The notes beneath the pieces were generated by a model that was not told the origin of the DNA, searched no databases, and saw only the letters and a program-made list of their open reading frames with translations. From Imbricaverruca yamaguchii (Eukaryota > Arthropoda > Thecostraca > Neoverrucidae), in NCBI GenBank assembly GCA_034440575.1, contig JAOTOL010001472.1:601001-665000 (forward strand): a stretch of DNA of 64,000 bases, read 5' to 3'. Positions 36,222 through 64,000 of the stretch are shown here, one piece after another (within the stretch, counting starts at the first letter, position 1; every line of letters starts with the position of its first letter). The position numbers and the translations under genes are program-made.

Positions 36222-36268
36222 GCTATATGACCTAGCAGTTGAATGTGTTGTAAAGAAAGATAATATTC
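36222..36268 (+). mobile_element. target duplication of LINE D and remaining 3' part of the split tRNA-SINE
   Basis: 36222-36236 is the second copy of the target duplication; 36237-36268 continues the SINE body that was cut at 29887. Confidence 0.65.
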
Positions 36269-37362
36269 TTTTTGATCCAATGTTGATTTGGGTTTGCCAG
36301 TATTCAAATTTATAGAATACATAATCTAGGTTTGAGACCTAAGTTGAAGCCTGTTTAGAGCAGTTGATGAGCACATGCTATATGATATATTTAGGAATTT
36401 TTCTGATCAATATCAGACCACACCACTTATGGGTGACAGAGAACCTCTTTTCCAAGCCAAAAATCTACAAAATAAGTCATGTGTTCCTCCAGGACCAGGT
36501 CTTTCTGGGTCAAACAGGAAACTATGTCAAGTGAAAAACAGGTCTGAACACTTTCTTTTGAGTTTCAACATGCAATACTGCCATATCACACACTATGATA
36601 CTTTGTCTTGAACTGCTTCATGCCTAGCAGTCACCTCATCCAATGTAATGGAAATGCAAATAGCCTCAAACAAACCAACCCAATCAATAACAAAAGCATA
36701 CCACACATCTCTGAGCAGTATCTGTCTCATTTAGTTCGTTTTTGAAAGAGATGTGAGCTGCAGCACATTGTGAACTAAGACAGATGCGTTCATATTTTGC
36801 TAGTTCTGTGGTAGGCTCAGTGCCATTGCTGTGGTACAGCTTGGAGTGTCTGCAGTCTACTTATGCCTGCAAGTACACCTTTCAAGTTTTTGCCTGCAGG
36901 AGCACCTTGACTGGTTTCATTACCTCCAAGAAAGCATTTGTGGGAGTGTTGGCTATGAACCATGTCAGAGGCTAAGAGACCCTGGTGAAGTGTGTTGGAG
37001 GACTCAATTGATGCATTTCTTAAACAGAGGTCATGGTGTTCATGAAGAAAATCTGACCAGTTCTGCTCTTCTCTCTTGCTTGTCCTGCAGCTAGGAGATG
37101 TATACATGTTATTGGCTGAGCACTTAAAACATACAGTTTAGGGGTGCAGGGACTAAGATGGTCATATAACAATTGAGCCTTGTAGTTTAGGGGTGCATTG
37201 AATGAGGTCATATAGCACTTAAAACATGTAGCCCTACTTGAAGTGTTGGTACTGGGTGACCTTGTCGTCATTTTCACAGTGATAAAGTAGCGATTTATTT
37301 GATACTTTCCCCATATAATCATATGCATGACCAGTGACGACCCGCTGAGTACCATATTCGCT
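36269..37362. other. no gene recognised
   Basis: AT-rich sequence with no convincing coding frame or repeat. Confidence 0.4.
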
Positions 37363-37377
37363 CTGAGAGGATTCCAA

Positions 37378-37430
37378 ATGGGCGCTGCATGACCTCTGCA
37401 GTCGATGCGCCCCTAAACCCCAATAACTAA
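37378..37430 (+). mobile_element. hairpin mini-insertion 2 (53 bp) with 15-bp target duplication
   Basis: It starts ATGGGCGCTGCATGACC, stem partner GCGCCC, tail AATAACTAA. CTGAGAGGATTCCAA is exact on both sides (37363-37377 and 37431-37445). Confidence 0.93.
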
Positions 37431-37559
37431 CTGAGAGGATTCCAACCATTGATTCCAGTTATTCTGTTTTATCCATGCTCATGGTCACATCACTGACCCT
37501 TGGAGGCTGCATTCCAAGCAACTTGGAAATTAGTGAGGATGAGGCTACCAATGCAACAG

Positions 37560-37783
37560 TGACATGGGCTGCACTGTCCCTCCCACTCCCTGCCAGATAC
37601 AGCAACATGAGCTGCACTGGCTCCCTGCACATGGTCCTTCCCACTCCCTGCCGGACACAGCAGTGTGAGCTACGCTGGCTCGCTGGACATAGTCTCTTCC
37701 ATTTCCTGCCAGACATAGCAGCATGAGCTGCACTGGCTCCCTGCACATGGTCCCTCCAATTCCTTGTCAGACACTTATCAGAG
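37560..37783. repeat. 58-bp minisatellite, about 3.7 copies
   Basis: GAGCTGCACTGGCTCCCTGC or a variant recurs at 37609, 37667 and 37725, 58 bp apart, with a shorter unit at 37566. Confidence 0.8.
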
Positions 37784-38242
37784 CAAAGGGTTCCAGCAAC
37801 TGGCAGACCAACTGGGAATTGTTACCAACATTTTGGAAATTGTTAACAGCACAAACAGTAAATCGTTGTAACCAATATACTGAGGACAATAAAACTGTAT
37901 CCTGATCAGTGGACCTCATAATCATGTAGAGACGTCACAATGAAGTGACTTTGTCTCATGCATATTGATCACACATATAGGACAAACCACTAACTTCAGA
38001 CTGACAATGTAAAACCAGTGTGTCAAAGCTGGTATGCATGGCTCAGTGCAGCAACTATCAGTGTTGAAAAAAAAAGTATACTTTTATGTGATTAAGGACT
38101 TTTCATTGTTCATTTTCTGTCCCATGTTTACACGTGGCAAAATCAGGATGGTTCTTTTGCACATATTCACATTTGAAGAGTTGAATTTCCTGCCGTGTAC
38201 TTTAATTCGAGTGACTCCGGTCTGTACTTCTGCTTTCGATTG

Positions 38243-38660
38243 ATGGGGCATCGGTAGGTCAGTAGCTAAGCTGAGCGTCTGACATGCCAGAGGTGCGGAG
38301 TTCGATTCCCCGCAGTGCCTGTACTTCTTGCCAAGGTGAGAGGCAGATGACTCAATATGATATTGGGTGGGGACGAGTAGTCTAGTGGTAAGCTGCCATC
38401 TCACGATCAAAAGATTGTGGCATCGAGTCTCACCTGTCGCTATTCTTCGCCGGCGACCAATCGGCGTGGGGGGGTTGGCGACACTACATGACTCAACGGT
38501 CGACGTGTCGTAAAACCAATAACCACCACCACCACCACCACCACCATATGATATTGGCTGTTGAATGCGTCGTAAAGTCCCAGCCAACCAACCAACCAAC
38601 CAACCAACCAACCAACCAACCAACCAACCAACCAACCAACCAGCCAACCAACCAATCAAC
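38243..38660 (+). mobile_element. tRNA-derived SINE with CCAA tail, carrying a second SINE inside
   Basis: The tRNA-like head (38244-38322) has an A-box-like GGTCAGTAGCT and the B box GAGTTCGATTCC. The body GTGAGAGGCAGATGACTC stops at 38354 and resumes after the inner SINE as CTGTTGAATGCGTCGTAAAG (38558), ending in (CCAA)n to 38660. The same family stands at 52398-52561. No intact cloverleaf or 3' processing context, so not a tRNA gene. Confidence 0.8.
38367..38545 (+). mobile_element. inner tRNA-derived SINE with CCA tail and 12-bp target duplication
   Basis: The head begins GGGGACGAGTAGTCTAGTGG; the body has TCGGCGTGGGGGGGTTGGCG and ACGTGTCGTAAAACC, and the tail is (CCA)n. ATATGATATTGG flanks it on both sides (38355-38366 and 38546-38557). 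Its body resembles the SINE at 40699. Confidence 0.88.
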
Positions 38661-38676
38661 CTTCGACCGACGACGT

Positions 38677-38727
38677 TACGGACGCTGGGCCTATACAGTT
38701 GATGTGCCCCAAACCCCAAGAACTATT
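38677..38727 (+). mobile_element. old hairpin copy
   Basis: GGACGCTGGGCCTATACAG followed by GTTGATGTGCCCCAAACC aligns with the hairpin unit but is diverged; no clear target duplication. Confidence 0.5.
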
Positions 38728-38734
38728 GCTCAGT

Positions 38735-39130
38735 GGGTTGCAGCAGTGTGTAGCATGTAAGAGATGTGTGTGGATTGCAGCAGTGTGTAGCATGTAAGAG
38801 ATGTGTGTGGGTTGCAGCAGTGTGTAGCATGTAAGAGATGTGTGTGGATTGCAGCAGTGTGTCGCATGTAAGAGATGTGTGTGTGTGGATTGCAGCAGTG
38901 TGTAGCATGTAAGAGATGTGTGTGGATTGCAGCAGTGTGTAGCATGTAAGAGATGTGTGTGGGTTGCAGCAGTGTGTAGCATGTAAGAGATGTGTGTGGA
39001 TTGCAGCAGTGTGTCGCATGTAAGAGATGTGTGTGTGGGTTGCAGTAGTGTGTGGCATGTAAGATGTGTGTGTGGGTTGTAGCAGCATGTGGCAGATAAG
39101 AGATGTGTGTGGGTTGCAGTAGTGTGCAGC
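38735..39130 (+). repeat. 37-bp minisatellite, about 11 copies, resembling the FKBP exon 1 edge
   Basis: The unit reads TTGCAGCAGTGTGTAGCATG then TAAGAGATGTGTGTGG; unit starts are 37 bp apart at 38735 and 38772 and continue with slight length changes. The true exon 1 acceptor reads TTGCAGGAGTGTGCGTCACG then TAAGAGATGGGC (39542-39573). GCAG and ATG are exactly 20 nt apart in both. Long - strand frames here ([13 protein letters not shown] repeats) are artefacts. Confidence 0.88.
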
Positions 39131-39212
39131 ATGTGTTCAGATGCTCTGTAGTGAGAATTTATATTCACGTCGTTCTTTAAGTTTTGCCTTAGCTACAACT
39201 TTATCTGGCATA

Positions 39213-39263
39213 TGGGGTGCAAATGATCGATTCCTGTCGAAACGCCCTAAAGCCTAAATAACT
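39213..39263 (+). mobile_element. old hairpin copy
   Basis: GGGGTGCAAATGATCGATTC, then GTCGAAACGCCCTAAAGCC and AATAACTAACTAACT. The flanks TATCTGGCAT and TATCCAGCAC may be an eroded target duplication. Confidence 0.6.
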
Positions 39264-39284
39264 AACTAACTATCCAGCACATGA

Positions 39285-39545
39285 GATGTGTAAGGGTTTC
39301 AACTCTGCACCGCATGATGGATGTATATGGGTTGCAAATATGTTGAACGAGAGAGATTTGTATGAGTTCAAACTCTGTGCCATGTGAGAGACGTGTGTGG
39401 GTTGCAACTCTGCACCATGTGAGAAATGTGTATGGGTTGCAACTCTGCACCATGTGAGAAATGTGTATGGGTTGCAACTCTGCACCACGTGAGAGATGTG
39501 TATGGGTTGCAACTCTGCACCACGTGAGAGATGTGTATGTTTTGC
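39285..39545 (+). repeat. 35-bp minisatellite next to FKBP exon 1, about 7 copies
   Basis: Unit GTGTATGGGTTGCAACTCTG then CACCATGTGAGAAAT (35 bp). It is a diverged relative of the 37-bp array upstream and runs straight into the splice acceptor and start of exon 1. Confidence 0.88.
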
Positions 39546-39567
39546 AGGAGTGTGCGTCACGTAAGAG

Positions 39568-57109
<17,542 letters not shown>

Positions 57110-58020
57110 TCGGGTGTCCGTGGTGCACCGGCCGCCGGAGACGAGGAGGCCGCCTCGGCGTGATCGGGTGTCCGTGGTGCACCGGCCGCCGGAGACGAGG
57201 AGGCCGCCTCGGCGTGATCGGGTGTCCGTGGTGCACCGGCCGCCGGAGACGAGGAGGCCGCCTCGGCGTGATCGGGTGTCCGTGGTGCACCGGCCGCCGG
57301 AGACGAGGAGGCCGCCTCGGCGTGATCGGGTGTCCGTGGTGCACCGGCCGCCGGAGAGAGGCCGCCTCGGCGTGATCGGGTGTCCGTGGTGCACCGGCCG
57401 CCGGAGACGAGGAGGCCGCCTCGGCGTGATCGGGTGTCCGTGGTGCACCGGCCGCCGGAGACGAGGAGGCCGCCTCGGCGTGATCGGGTGTCCGTGGTGC
57501 ACCGGCCGCCGGAGACGAGGAGGCCGCCTCGGCGTGATCGGGTGCCAGTGGTGCACCGTCCGGCACACTAGTCGCCGGCTGAGTGGGGACAGACCGCGGC
57601 GGGCCGTCGCCCCGGCCCACGCACACTCGCACCTCTGCCGGTCGGACACACGTCTCGTTCTCCGTTCTCGTTCCGCCGTCTTATCGCCTCATTGTCGTTC
57701 CGTGTCACCGCGCCGCTTCCAATGCACGACTCCGGGTAATGAAGTAGTCGGTACTGTCGCGTCCGCTTGGAACGAACAAATACATTGTGGCTGACGTGGC
57801 CGTGCTGTGACCGATTACGCGCCGCCGACACCCCGCTCTCGCCACCATCGCCCGCTAATTCGCAAGCAATCGCCCAATCTTCGGCTCCGACACGCGACCA
57901 ACATGGAACATTCGACAAGCTCAACTGAGGGTACAGTCGCTCGATAAACAGACCAATTGTGGTTCATTCTCGCCACATCGGGTATCGCCCATTAGCGATC
58001 CGGGCTCGGGTCAGCACTGC

Positions 58021-58280
<260 letters not shown>

Positions 58281-59299
58281 TCATACCACCGGCATATACG
58301 CGGCAACCTCTACGTGGATACCATATTTATACAGCCCATAAAAATGCATTGCCTGCAATTGTTTCTAATATGATTTTAGTTCAAACGTATCGCACGTAAT
58401 ATCATAGTTCAAGCGTATTACGGCACAAACCGGAGTTGGGCTGGAGTTGGATTTTTTACTTCGCCACTGGTGCAAGTGGCTTAAAAAACATCGCCATGAC
58501 CTCTGGTCACCCAATTTAAGTATCATGAGCCAGGGCAGATGTCAGAATGGCGAAGTCGGGCGGGGGTTAACGCTTGACCCAGTATGGGTCAGAAATAGCT
58601 AAAGCACGGAAATATCCGGGGACTTTCATGGGGGACCCGTCTGAAGGGTGGGTCCTTTCAAAGGTGCTCCTATGCATTTCAGAGGGACACCTTTGATGAA
58701 CAATCCATTGAGGGGGAAGGGTGTACTCGAGTGTACTCGGGCGCCAGCTTACATGGGGGGGGGTGGTCACATGCCCCTCCTCGCTCAAATAAGTTGTTCT
58801 ACATTGGGTTTCTGGCATTTGGGCACTAGAATGCTGCTCAATGGAAAGATGGCTGCTTTTCGTTCCCAGTTAAGTTAGGCACTAAGTGCTTGTAAATAAT
58901 TCGTTAAAAAAAAACTTTAATACAAAGCAATTCGGCATCAGATAATCAACCTACTAAAACCATAATTTGACGGTTTTCTCAATCCTGGCCAAGGGTTATG
59001 GTGCCATGGATTGACAAGCAAACCCATGGAGCAGGGTTGCCGTGTTTTGGCCAGATGTCCCTTCCTTGGGAGTTGGAATGGTATGAAACAGTCAAGGACA
59101 CAGCAGAAATTGCATGGGCTTACCGCACTGTGAGTAGGTCTAGACAAACCGGTCAATAGCAATCCTGTGAAAACTAGAAAAAAACTTTACCTTGATTACT
59201 CACAAGTAGTATCAGTAGAACGCGGTAAACCTGCATTGCTGTTACATTACACCGGTAGTAACTAGAGAGAAGAAAATATCCCCTGGCGTTTTTTGCCAT
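58281..59299. other. no gene recognised
   Basis: AT-rich spacer; no protein-coding or repeat family recognised. Confidence 0.4.
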
Positions 59300-59321
59300 A
59301 ATGAAAAACGTGATGTTGAAT

Positions 59322-62020
59322 TTATGACTTTATGATGTTGAATTTATGACCTCTAATTGCATCATCTCTGTTCAATTCAAACATTTTCCCAAGGTATCCC
59401 CTCTCCAGACCATGGACAAATTTAAAGACCTCGATGAGATCTCCTCTCAGCCTTCTATATCTAAGTGAAAACATATTCAATTTCTTCAATCTTTCCTCAT
59501 ATGCCAGGCTGCTTATGCCATTAACCATTTTTGTAGCCCTCCTTTGTACTCCCTAAAAGCCAACAATCTTTTTCATAGCTAGGAGACCAAGCTTGTATGC
59601 AGTATTCCAAATGTGGCCTGACGTATGCACAGTAAAGCTTCCTGATCACTTCCTCACTTCTGTATGATACATTCCTATTTATTGCCCCGAGCATTCTCAG
59701 TGCCTTTTTCCTGGCTTCCCTGGTCTGTTCTGATGCCCCCAGTTTTGTGTTTAGAATAACACCTAAATCCTTCTCCTGTTGAGTCACTGATAGCACTTTG
59801 CCACCCATCAAGTATGGAGCCTTCATATGCTGCTTACCTACATGCATTATTTTGCACTTATCAAAATGAAATTTCATTTGCCATTCTTCGGACCACTTCA
59901 CAAGTTCGTCTAAGTCTTTTTGCAGCGAGATATGCTCATCTTGACCTGTTATTGCCCTAAAGACCTTCAAATCATCCGCAAATTTCAAAACTTTACTGCT
60001 TAGGCCACTTTCAATGTTATTTACAAATATAATGAACAGTAGTGGCCCCAGCACTGACCTCTGGGGGACTCCACTAAGAAAATTTTGCCATGATGACTTT
60101 GTACCATTTAGCATCACTCTTTGCTGTCTATCTGAAAGCCACAACTCTATCCATTTTAAGATGCTATCTGCAATACTATGGGACTGAAGCTGTATCATTA
60201 ACCGTTTATGGGGTACCTTGTCAAAGGCCTTACTAAAGTCAAGATATGCTACATCAACCTGATTTCCCTGATCAAATTGTTCTGTGGCGAAGTTCAAAAA
60301 GTCCAAGAGGTTTGTGAGACACGATCGTCCCTTTCTAAACCCATGTTGAGTATCTTGAATCAATCTGCTACATTCCAGATAACTAACTATTCTGTCCTTG
60401 ATAAATGATTCGAGTACCTTGCAGACTAGAGATGTGAGACTTACTGGCCTATAGTTTTCAACTTTCCCTCTTTCTCCTTTCTTGAAAATAGGAACTACAT
60501 TTGCCCTTTTCCAATCGGTTGGAATTTCATTTTGTGAAACTGATCTACAAAATATTGCCCTTTTCCAATCGGTTGGAATTTCATTTTGTGAAACTGATCT
60601 ACAAAATATTATACTAAGTGGAAATGCCAGTTCCTTTTCAGTTTCCCGCAACACCCTAGCATAAATTTCATCAGGTCCTGCTGCCTTGTTTGGCTGTATT
60701 TTCCTGATATGATTGTAAACAACATCACTATCAATGAAATCAACATCATTTGTCACATCCCATGTCACTGAACTATGGTGTACGGTCGGCAGATTGGTCA
60801 TATCTTCCAATGTAAACACTGATTTGAACTGCTTGCTCAGCTCCTCAACCATCTCACTATCCTCACCCAATGTAGTCCCGTTTACTTCTAGTGGACCAAT
60901 TGTGCTAGAAACTTTACTCAGCCTGTAGAAACTAAATAACTTTTTACTGTCCCCATTACAGTTTCTAGCTAAATCCAGTTCTTTTGCTCGCTTTGCTGCT
61001 CTGGTTTTTTGCTTCACAGTGTCTCTAGCTTTTCGATACGCCTTGAGATTAACGACATTTGAGGCTTCTTTAAAGACTCTGAATACAGTTTTCTTAGCCT
61101 TAATTGATTTTATCAAGTCTGGTGTAAGCCATGCTGGCTTTCCTACCCTTCTTTTGCGTCTTTGCTTTTGGGGGACATGTCTAATCTGAGTTTCCTTCAA
61201 GTAAGATTTGAAATTTTCCCACATTTCACAGGCATTTAAATTGGAGAATTCTTCTTCCCATCTTATGGCACTTAAAGCCGCTCTCATGCCGTCAAAGTCT
61301 TCTCTGTTGAAATTTGGAACCTTTACCAAATTATCCTTGATAATTTCCTCTACATGTGCCTTGAATCTAACTATGTTATGGTCACTTTTTCCCAGAGTTT
61401 CGCCTACAGTCAAGTCTTGAACCAAGTCACTTAAATCCGAGAATACAAGGTCCAAGAATGAACCATGCCTGGTAGGTTCCGATACAAACTGGTGTAAGAA
61501 CAGGTCCTCTTCGAGGCATTTCCTAAACATTTTGCATGATGGGGAGCCAACACCAGCATTTTCATAACCTTTTAGATTAGTCACCAAGAATAAGGCACTT
61601 CCTCTTAAAGTTTCTACTGATTTCCTCACAAATCACCTTGTCAAGCTCCAGTTGCTGAGAATGTGGCAGGGTTCCTGATCGGTAGAAAGCTCCTATCCTA
61701 AGAGTATTGCTGTTGCCTTTTCCCACAGTGACATCAAGCCAAATGGACTCCACAGACACATTTTTATCCCCACCTGCTACTTTTTGAGAACTGAATAAGC
61801 TATTCATATAGAGCATTACACCCCCCCCCTCTTTCATTGCTGGACCCCTATTGCACGAAAGCATATTGTATCCCTGGATCTCATAGTCCTGTAAGTTATC
61901 TCCAAAATACCCTTCACTGACCCATGCTTCCGTAATCCAAACAAAATCTGGTTCCTCCTCAGCAACATAACACTTGAACTCATCAAATTTGGAACGGATA
62001 CTCTGAGCATTAAACATCAT
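59322..62020 (-). pseudogene. CR1 ORF2: APE endonuclease and reverse transcriptase, two frameshifts and a 54-nt duplication
   Basis: Endonuclease: NAQSIRSKFDEFKCYV, FVWITEAWVS (Glu), LRIGAFYRS and KCLILGD, where a 2-nt loss (near 61590) removes the Phe of GDFN and shifts frame. It continues in the 702-codon frame with GSFLDLVFSD and KSDHNIVRF. RT: ENYRPVSLTSLVCKVLESF, QHGFRKGRSCLTNLLDFL, VAYLDFSKAFDKVPHKRL (motif A intact), SGVPQRSVLGPLLFIIFVN (Gly of PQG is Arg) and LKFADDLKVF (FADD). A second shift near 59553 leads to KMVNGISSLAYEERLKKLNM at the end. An 18-codon piece (IFCRSVSQNEIPTDWKRA) is present twice in tandem (60497-60604). Confidence 0.9.
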
Positions 62021-63156
62021 ACACTTAACAAACGCTCCATTACCACGTTTGGCTTTTTCATACTGAGGAGTTCTTTCATCACTAGATGACTATCACTCTG
62101 TCCCCCTGAACTGCTGCTGTCCCTATTTGCAGACTTTGAGGTTCTATTGCCTTGGCTGACACTATTGGAATATTTCTGAGCTGGCAATGCAATTTCATCC
62201 CTCCCCACCCGATTTCCTAGTTTCCCTGAAGGACGTGCTCGTACACTTTGCCTAACACCCTTCTCAGAGAAGTGCAGGCCATCCCTCTGATAGAGGTCCC
62301 ACGATGCATAAAACCTGCTTCACTCGTCTACAAATGTAAAACCTAGCTCATGGCAGAGCTTTCCTACCCAGGCGTTAGCTGCCAGTGCCCTAGAGCTCCA
62401 CTCAGGGGAGGCTCTAGCCCTAGGCAAAATTGCTGTTACAATGACTCTATTGGTACCCTTCAGGGTGGCCAGAAGGGCCCTGTACTCCCGCAGAAGCTCC
62501 TCACTCCTAGCAGGACCTATGTCATTTACCCCTACATGCACTATGACTGTATTAAACTGGTGATCACTGGTGACCTGTGCCACCACAGGTACCAGGTCCT
62601 TCACCTTGACACCAGGCCTGGTGATGCACCTCCTGTCCCTCCTACCTTTACAAAATACCCGCTCTAAATGTCGCACACGAGAGTCTCCTAGGACCAGCAC
62701 TGACTCCTTACTACTACTATCCTGGGGGCAGTCATCCAATGCCTGGAACATATTTGATGTTAATATGCCTGCCCGCTGGGCCGTTCGGCTAGACTTCCTC
62801 CCGCTCCTACCACCTGCCACCTGCCACTCACTGACCCTTTCCTTAGGTTCGCGTCTCCAAATCCTCCACCCCCTGACCTCATGCCACTTCCCCTCCTGTG
62901 ACCTACCAGAACTACCCCTCCTCTGTTCACTATTAACACTCCCCTCTCGAGAGATCCCATCCACCTCCACAGTAGGGTAAGCCTCAGCTACCTGGTGGCC
63001 TGCGACCACCTGGGCATATGATGTCCCTGCTACGGAGTGACCCCTTGCTGCTCTATCTTGCCTACCCTGTGCAACAAGGGCAGCCTTGAGCTTGGAAAGT
63101 TCTGCCTTAAGGGTCCTAATCTCTTCCTCTAGTGCCTGCATCCTGGTCGAAACCAT
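62017..63156 (-). pseudogene. CR1 ORF1 with SGNH/GDSL esterase domain, one nonsense codon
   Basis: CR1 ORF1 proteins carry a lipase/esterase-like domain of unclear role in retrotransposition. N-terminal coiled coil MQALEEEIRTLKAELSKLKA; a Ser/Arg-rich middle; esterase blocks VLVLGDSRVRHL (nucleophile Ser) and VHVGVNDIGPA (GxND). The frame meets TGA at 62322-62320 after GFTFVDE but continues in the same frame with LYQRDGLHFSEKGVR, the block V that supplies catalytic Asp and His (DGLH). So one base change separates it from an intact 379-codon ORF. Its final stop TGA overlaps the ORF2 start as ATGA (62020-62017). Confidence 0.88.
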
Positions 63157-63170
63157 CCTAAACGCTGCAG

Positions 63171-64000
63171 CTTATGCCTAGACTTAGATTCAAATTAACT
63201 CGCTAAACAACCGACAAAAAAGCTAACTATCATTCACTATAAATCGCTACCTCCTATACTGTCAGTTAATTATCTGAGTACCTCAAGAAAAGCAGAAACT
63301 ATTGAACAATTGTATGTTTCTTTTTTGTTTCTTTTTTTAAATAAATAAACAAAATGTCTAATCGAATTGTCTTCCACACAAGTAGACAACTATATGAATA
63401 TCCCCAACTTACTACCAATTAAACTATATCTTAAACTTCAACACCAAACATACTATGCACAAGAAAAAATAAATAAAGTATGTTTGGATAGTATGAATGT
63501 TCTCTAATGTACTTATGAAATCTACACACTTGTAATATCTCTTACTAAAAATATATATATATATATATATATATATGCATATGCATATATATGCATATAA
63601 GAATATATATATATTAGGGTGTGTCGCCTGAACGGTTTTTCTTAAGCATAGTGAAATTATCGTGCAGATCACCTAAAAAAACCCTGTGGTCGAAACCAAA
63701 TCGAAATCAAACAATAAACAAAATATGCGACAGGCCGATAAAGAAAAAAATTTGCCCGGCGCCCGGCGTTGAAGTCTCCAGTGATGGCGCTCCGTTGCGA
63801 TTGGCATCTAACACCACGCGTCGGCCGCCGTCGGAGCGACGCCGCGGCGCTGTGACGAAAAAGGCGGCATTCGGTGCTGTGGATGACTTATGAATGGATT
63901 CTGGTAATTAAAAAATAGATCAGGGGAGCCGGGATATATCTGATTGTAAAGATTAAACTTCACTGAAGGACTGATCGCTCCACTTTCCTTTGTCTGTGCT
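63171..64000. other. no gene recognised; (AT)n microsatellite at 63549-63614
   Basis: AT-rich, with a TA/ATGCAT microsatellite. The GC-richer stretch 63740-63900 is open in one + frame (63621-63893) but resembles nothing I know. Confidence 0.45.

Larger units (their letters stand above)
59300..63170 (-). mobile_element. CR1-type LINE (- strand), nearly full length
   Basis: An esterase-type ORF1 followed by an endonuclease-RT ORF2 with a 4-nt overlap. The 3' end (59311-59351) has two copies of a 22-bp unit (TGATGTTGAATTTATGACTT on the + strand), as CR1 elements end in short repeats. Few lesions: one stop in ORF1, two frame breaks and one in-frame duplication in ORF2. It is the youngest-looking element of the window. 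The 5' boundary is uncertain. Confidence 0.88.

Overview
This is a window of animal nuclear DNA, most likely from an arthropod and perhaps a crustacean. The evidence is one multi-exon host gene with GT-AG introns, RNase H-bearing I/Jockey-type LINEs, CR1/L2-type LINEs, tRNA-headed SINEs, long-TIR DNA transposons and interspersed CCTAA words like the arthropod TTAGG telomere motif. The organism call is an inference. There is no prokaryotic operon, CRISPR array or viral genome here.

Layout. 0.2-2.0 kb is a very degenerate minisatellite of about 21 bp. 4.28-18.2 kb is one full-length RNase H-bearing LINE (A) bounded by a perfect 15-bp target duplication. Two CR1/L2-like LINEs (B at 7.96-11.73 kb and C at 12.83-16.72 kb) have jumped into it. 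18.4-20.3 kb and 20.55-23.42 kb are two adjacent long-inverted-repeat elements; between them they carry an N-terminal and a C-terminal (DDE-like) part of what looks like one transposase family. 24.5-25.2 kb is a GC-rich block and 25.2-29.2 kb is AT-rich gene-free DNA. 29.89-36.22 kb is a second full-length copy (D) of the LINE A family, inserted in a tRNA-SINE.

The host gene is an FKBP4/5-type (FKBP52/FKBP59) immunophilin on the + strand. It has seven exons between 39,568 and 57,109 that splice in phase to 479 residues: an active-looking FK1, a degenerate FK2, three TPRs and a charged tail. The last exon of an unidentified gene (58,021-58,127, - strand) faces it tail to tail. 59.3-63.2 kb is a young CR1-type LINE on the - strand.

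The most unusual signal is a set of discrete 50-80 bp insertions that consist only of the 3'-terminal hairpin of LINEs A and D. They always begin at the same ATGGGCGC base and are flanked by 10-15 bp target duplications; seven are clear, clustered in and upstream of the FKBP gene. They look like the smallest possible SINE. Also notable: minisatellites grown from exon edges (FKBP exons 1, 3 and 7, and the neighbour's last exon), SINEs lying just upstream of two splice acceptors, and a splice donor that is the first GT of a 155-bp GT microsatellite.
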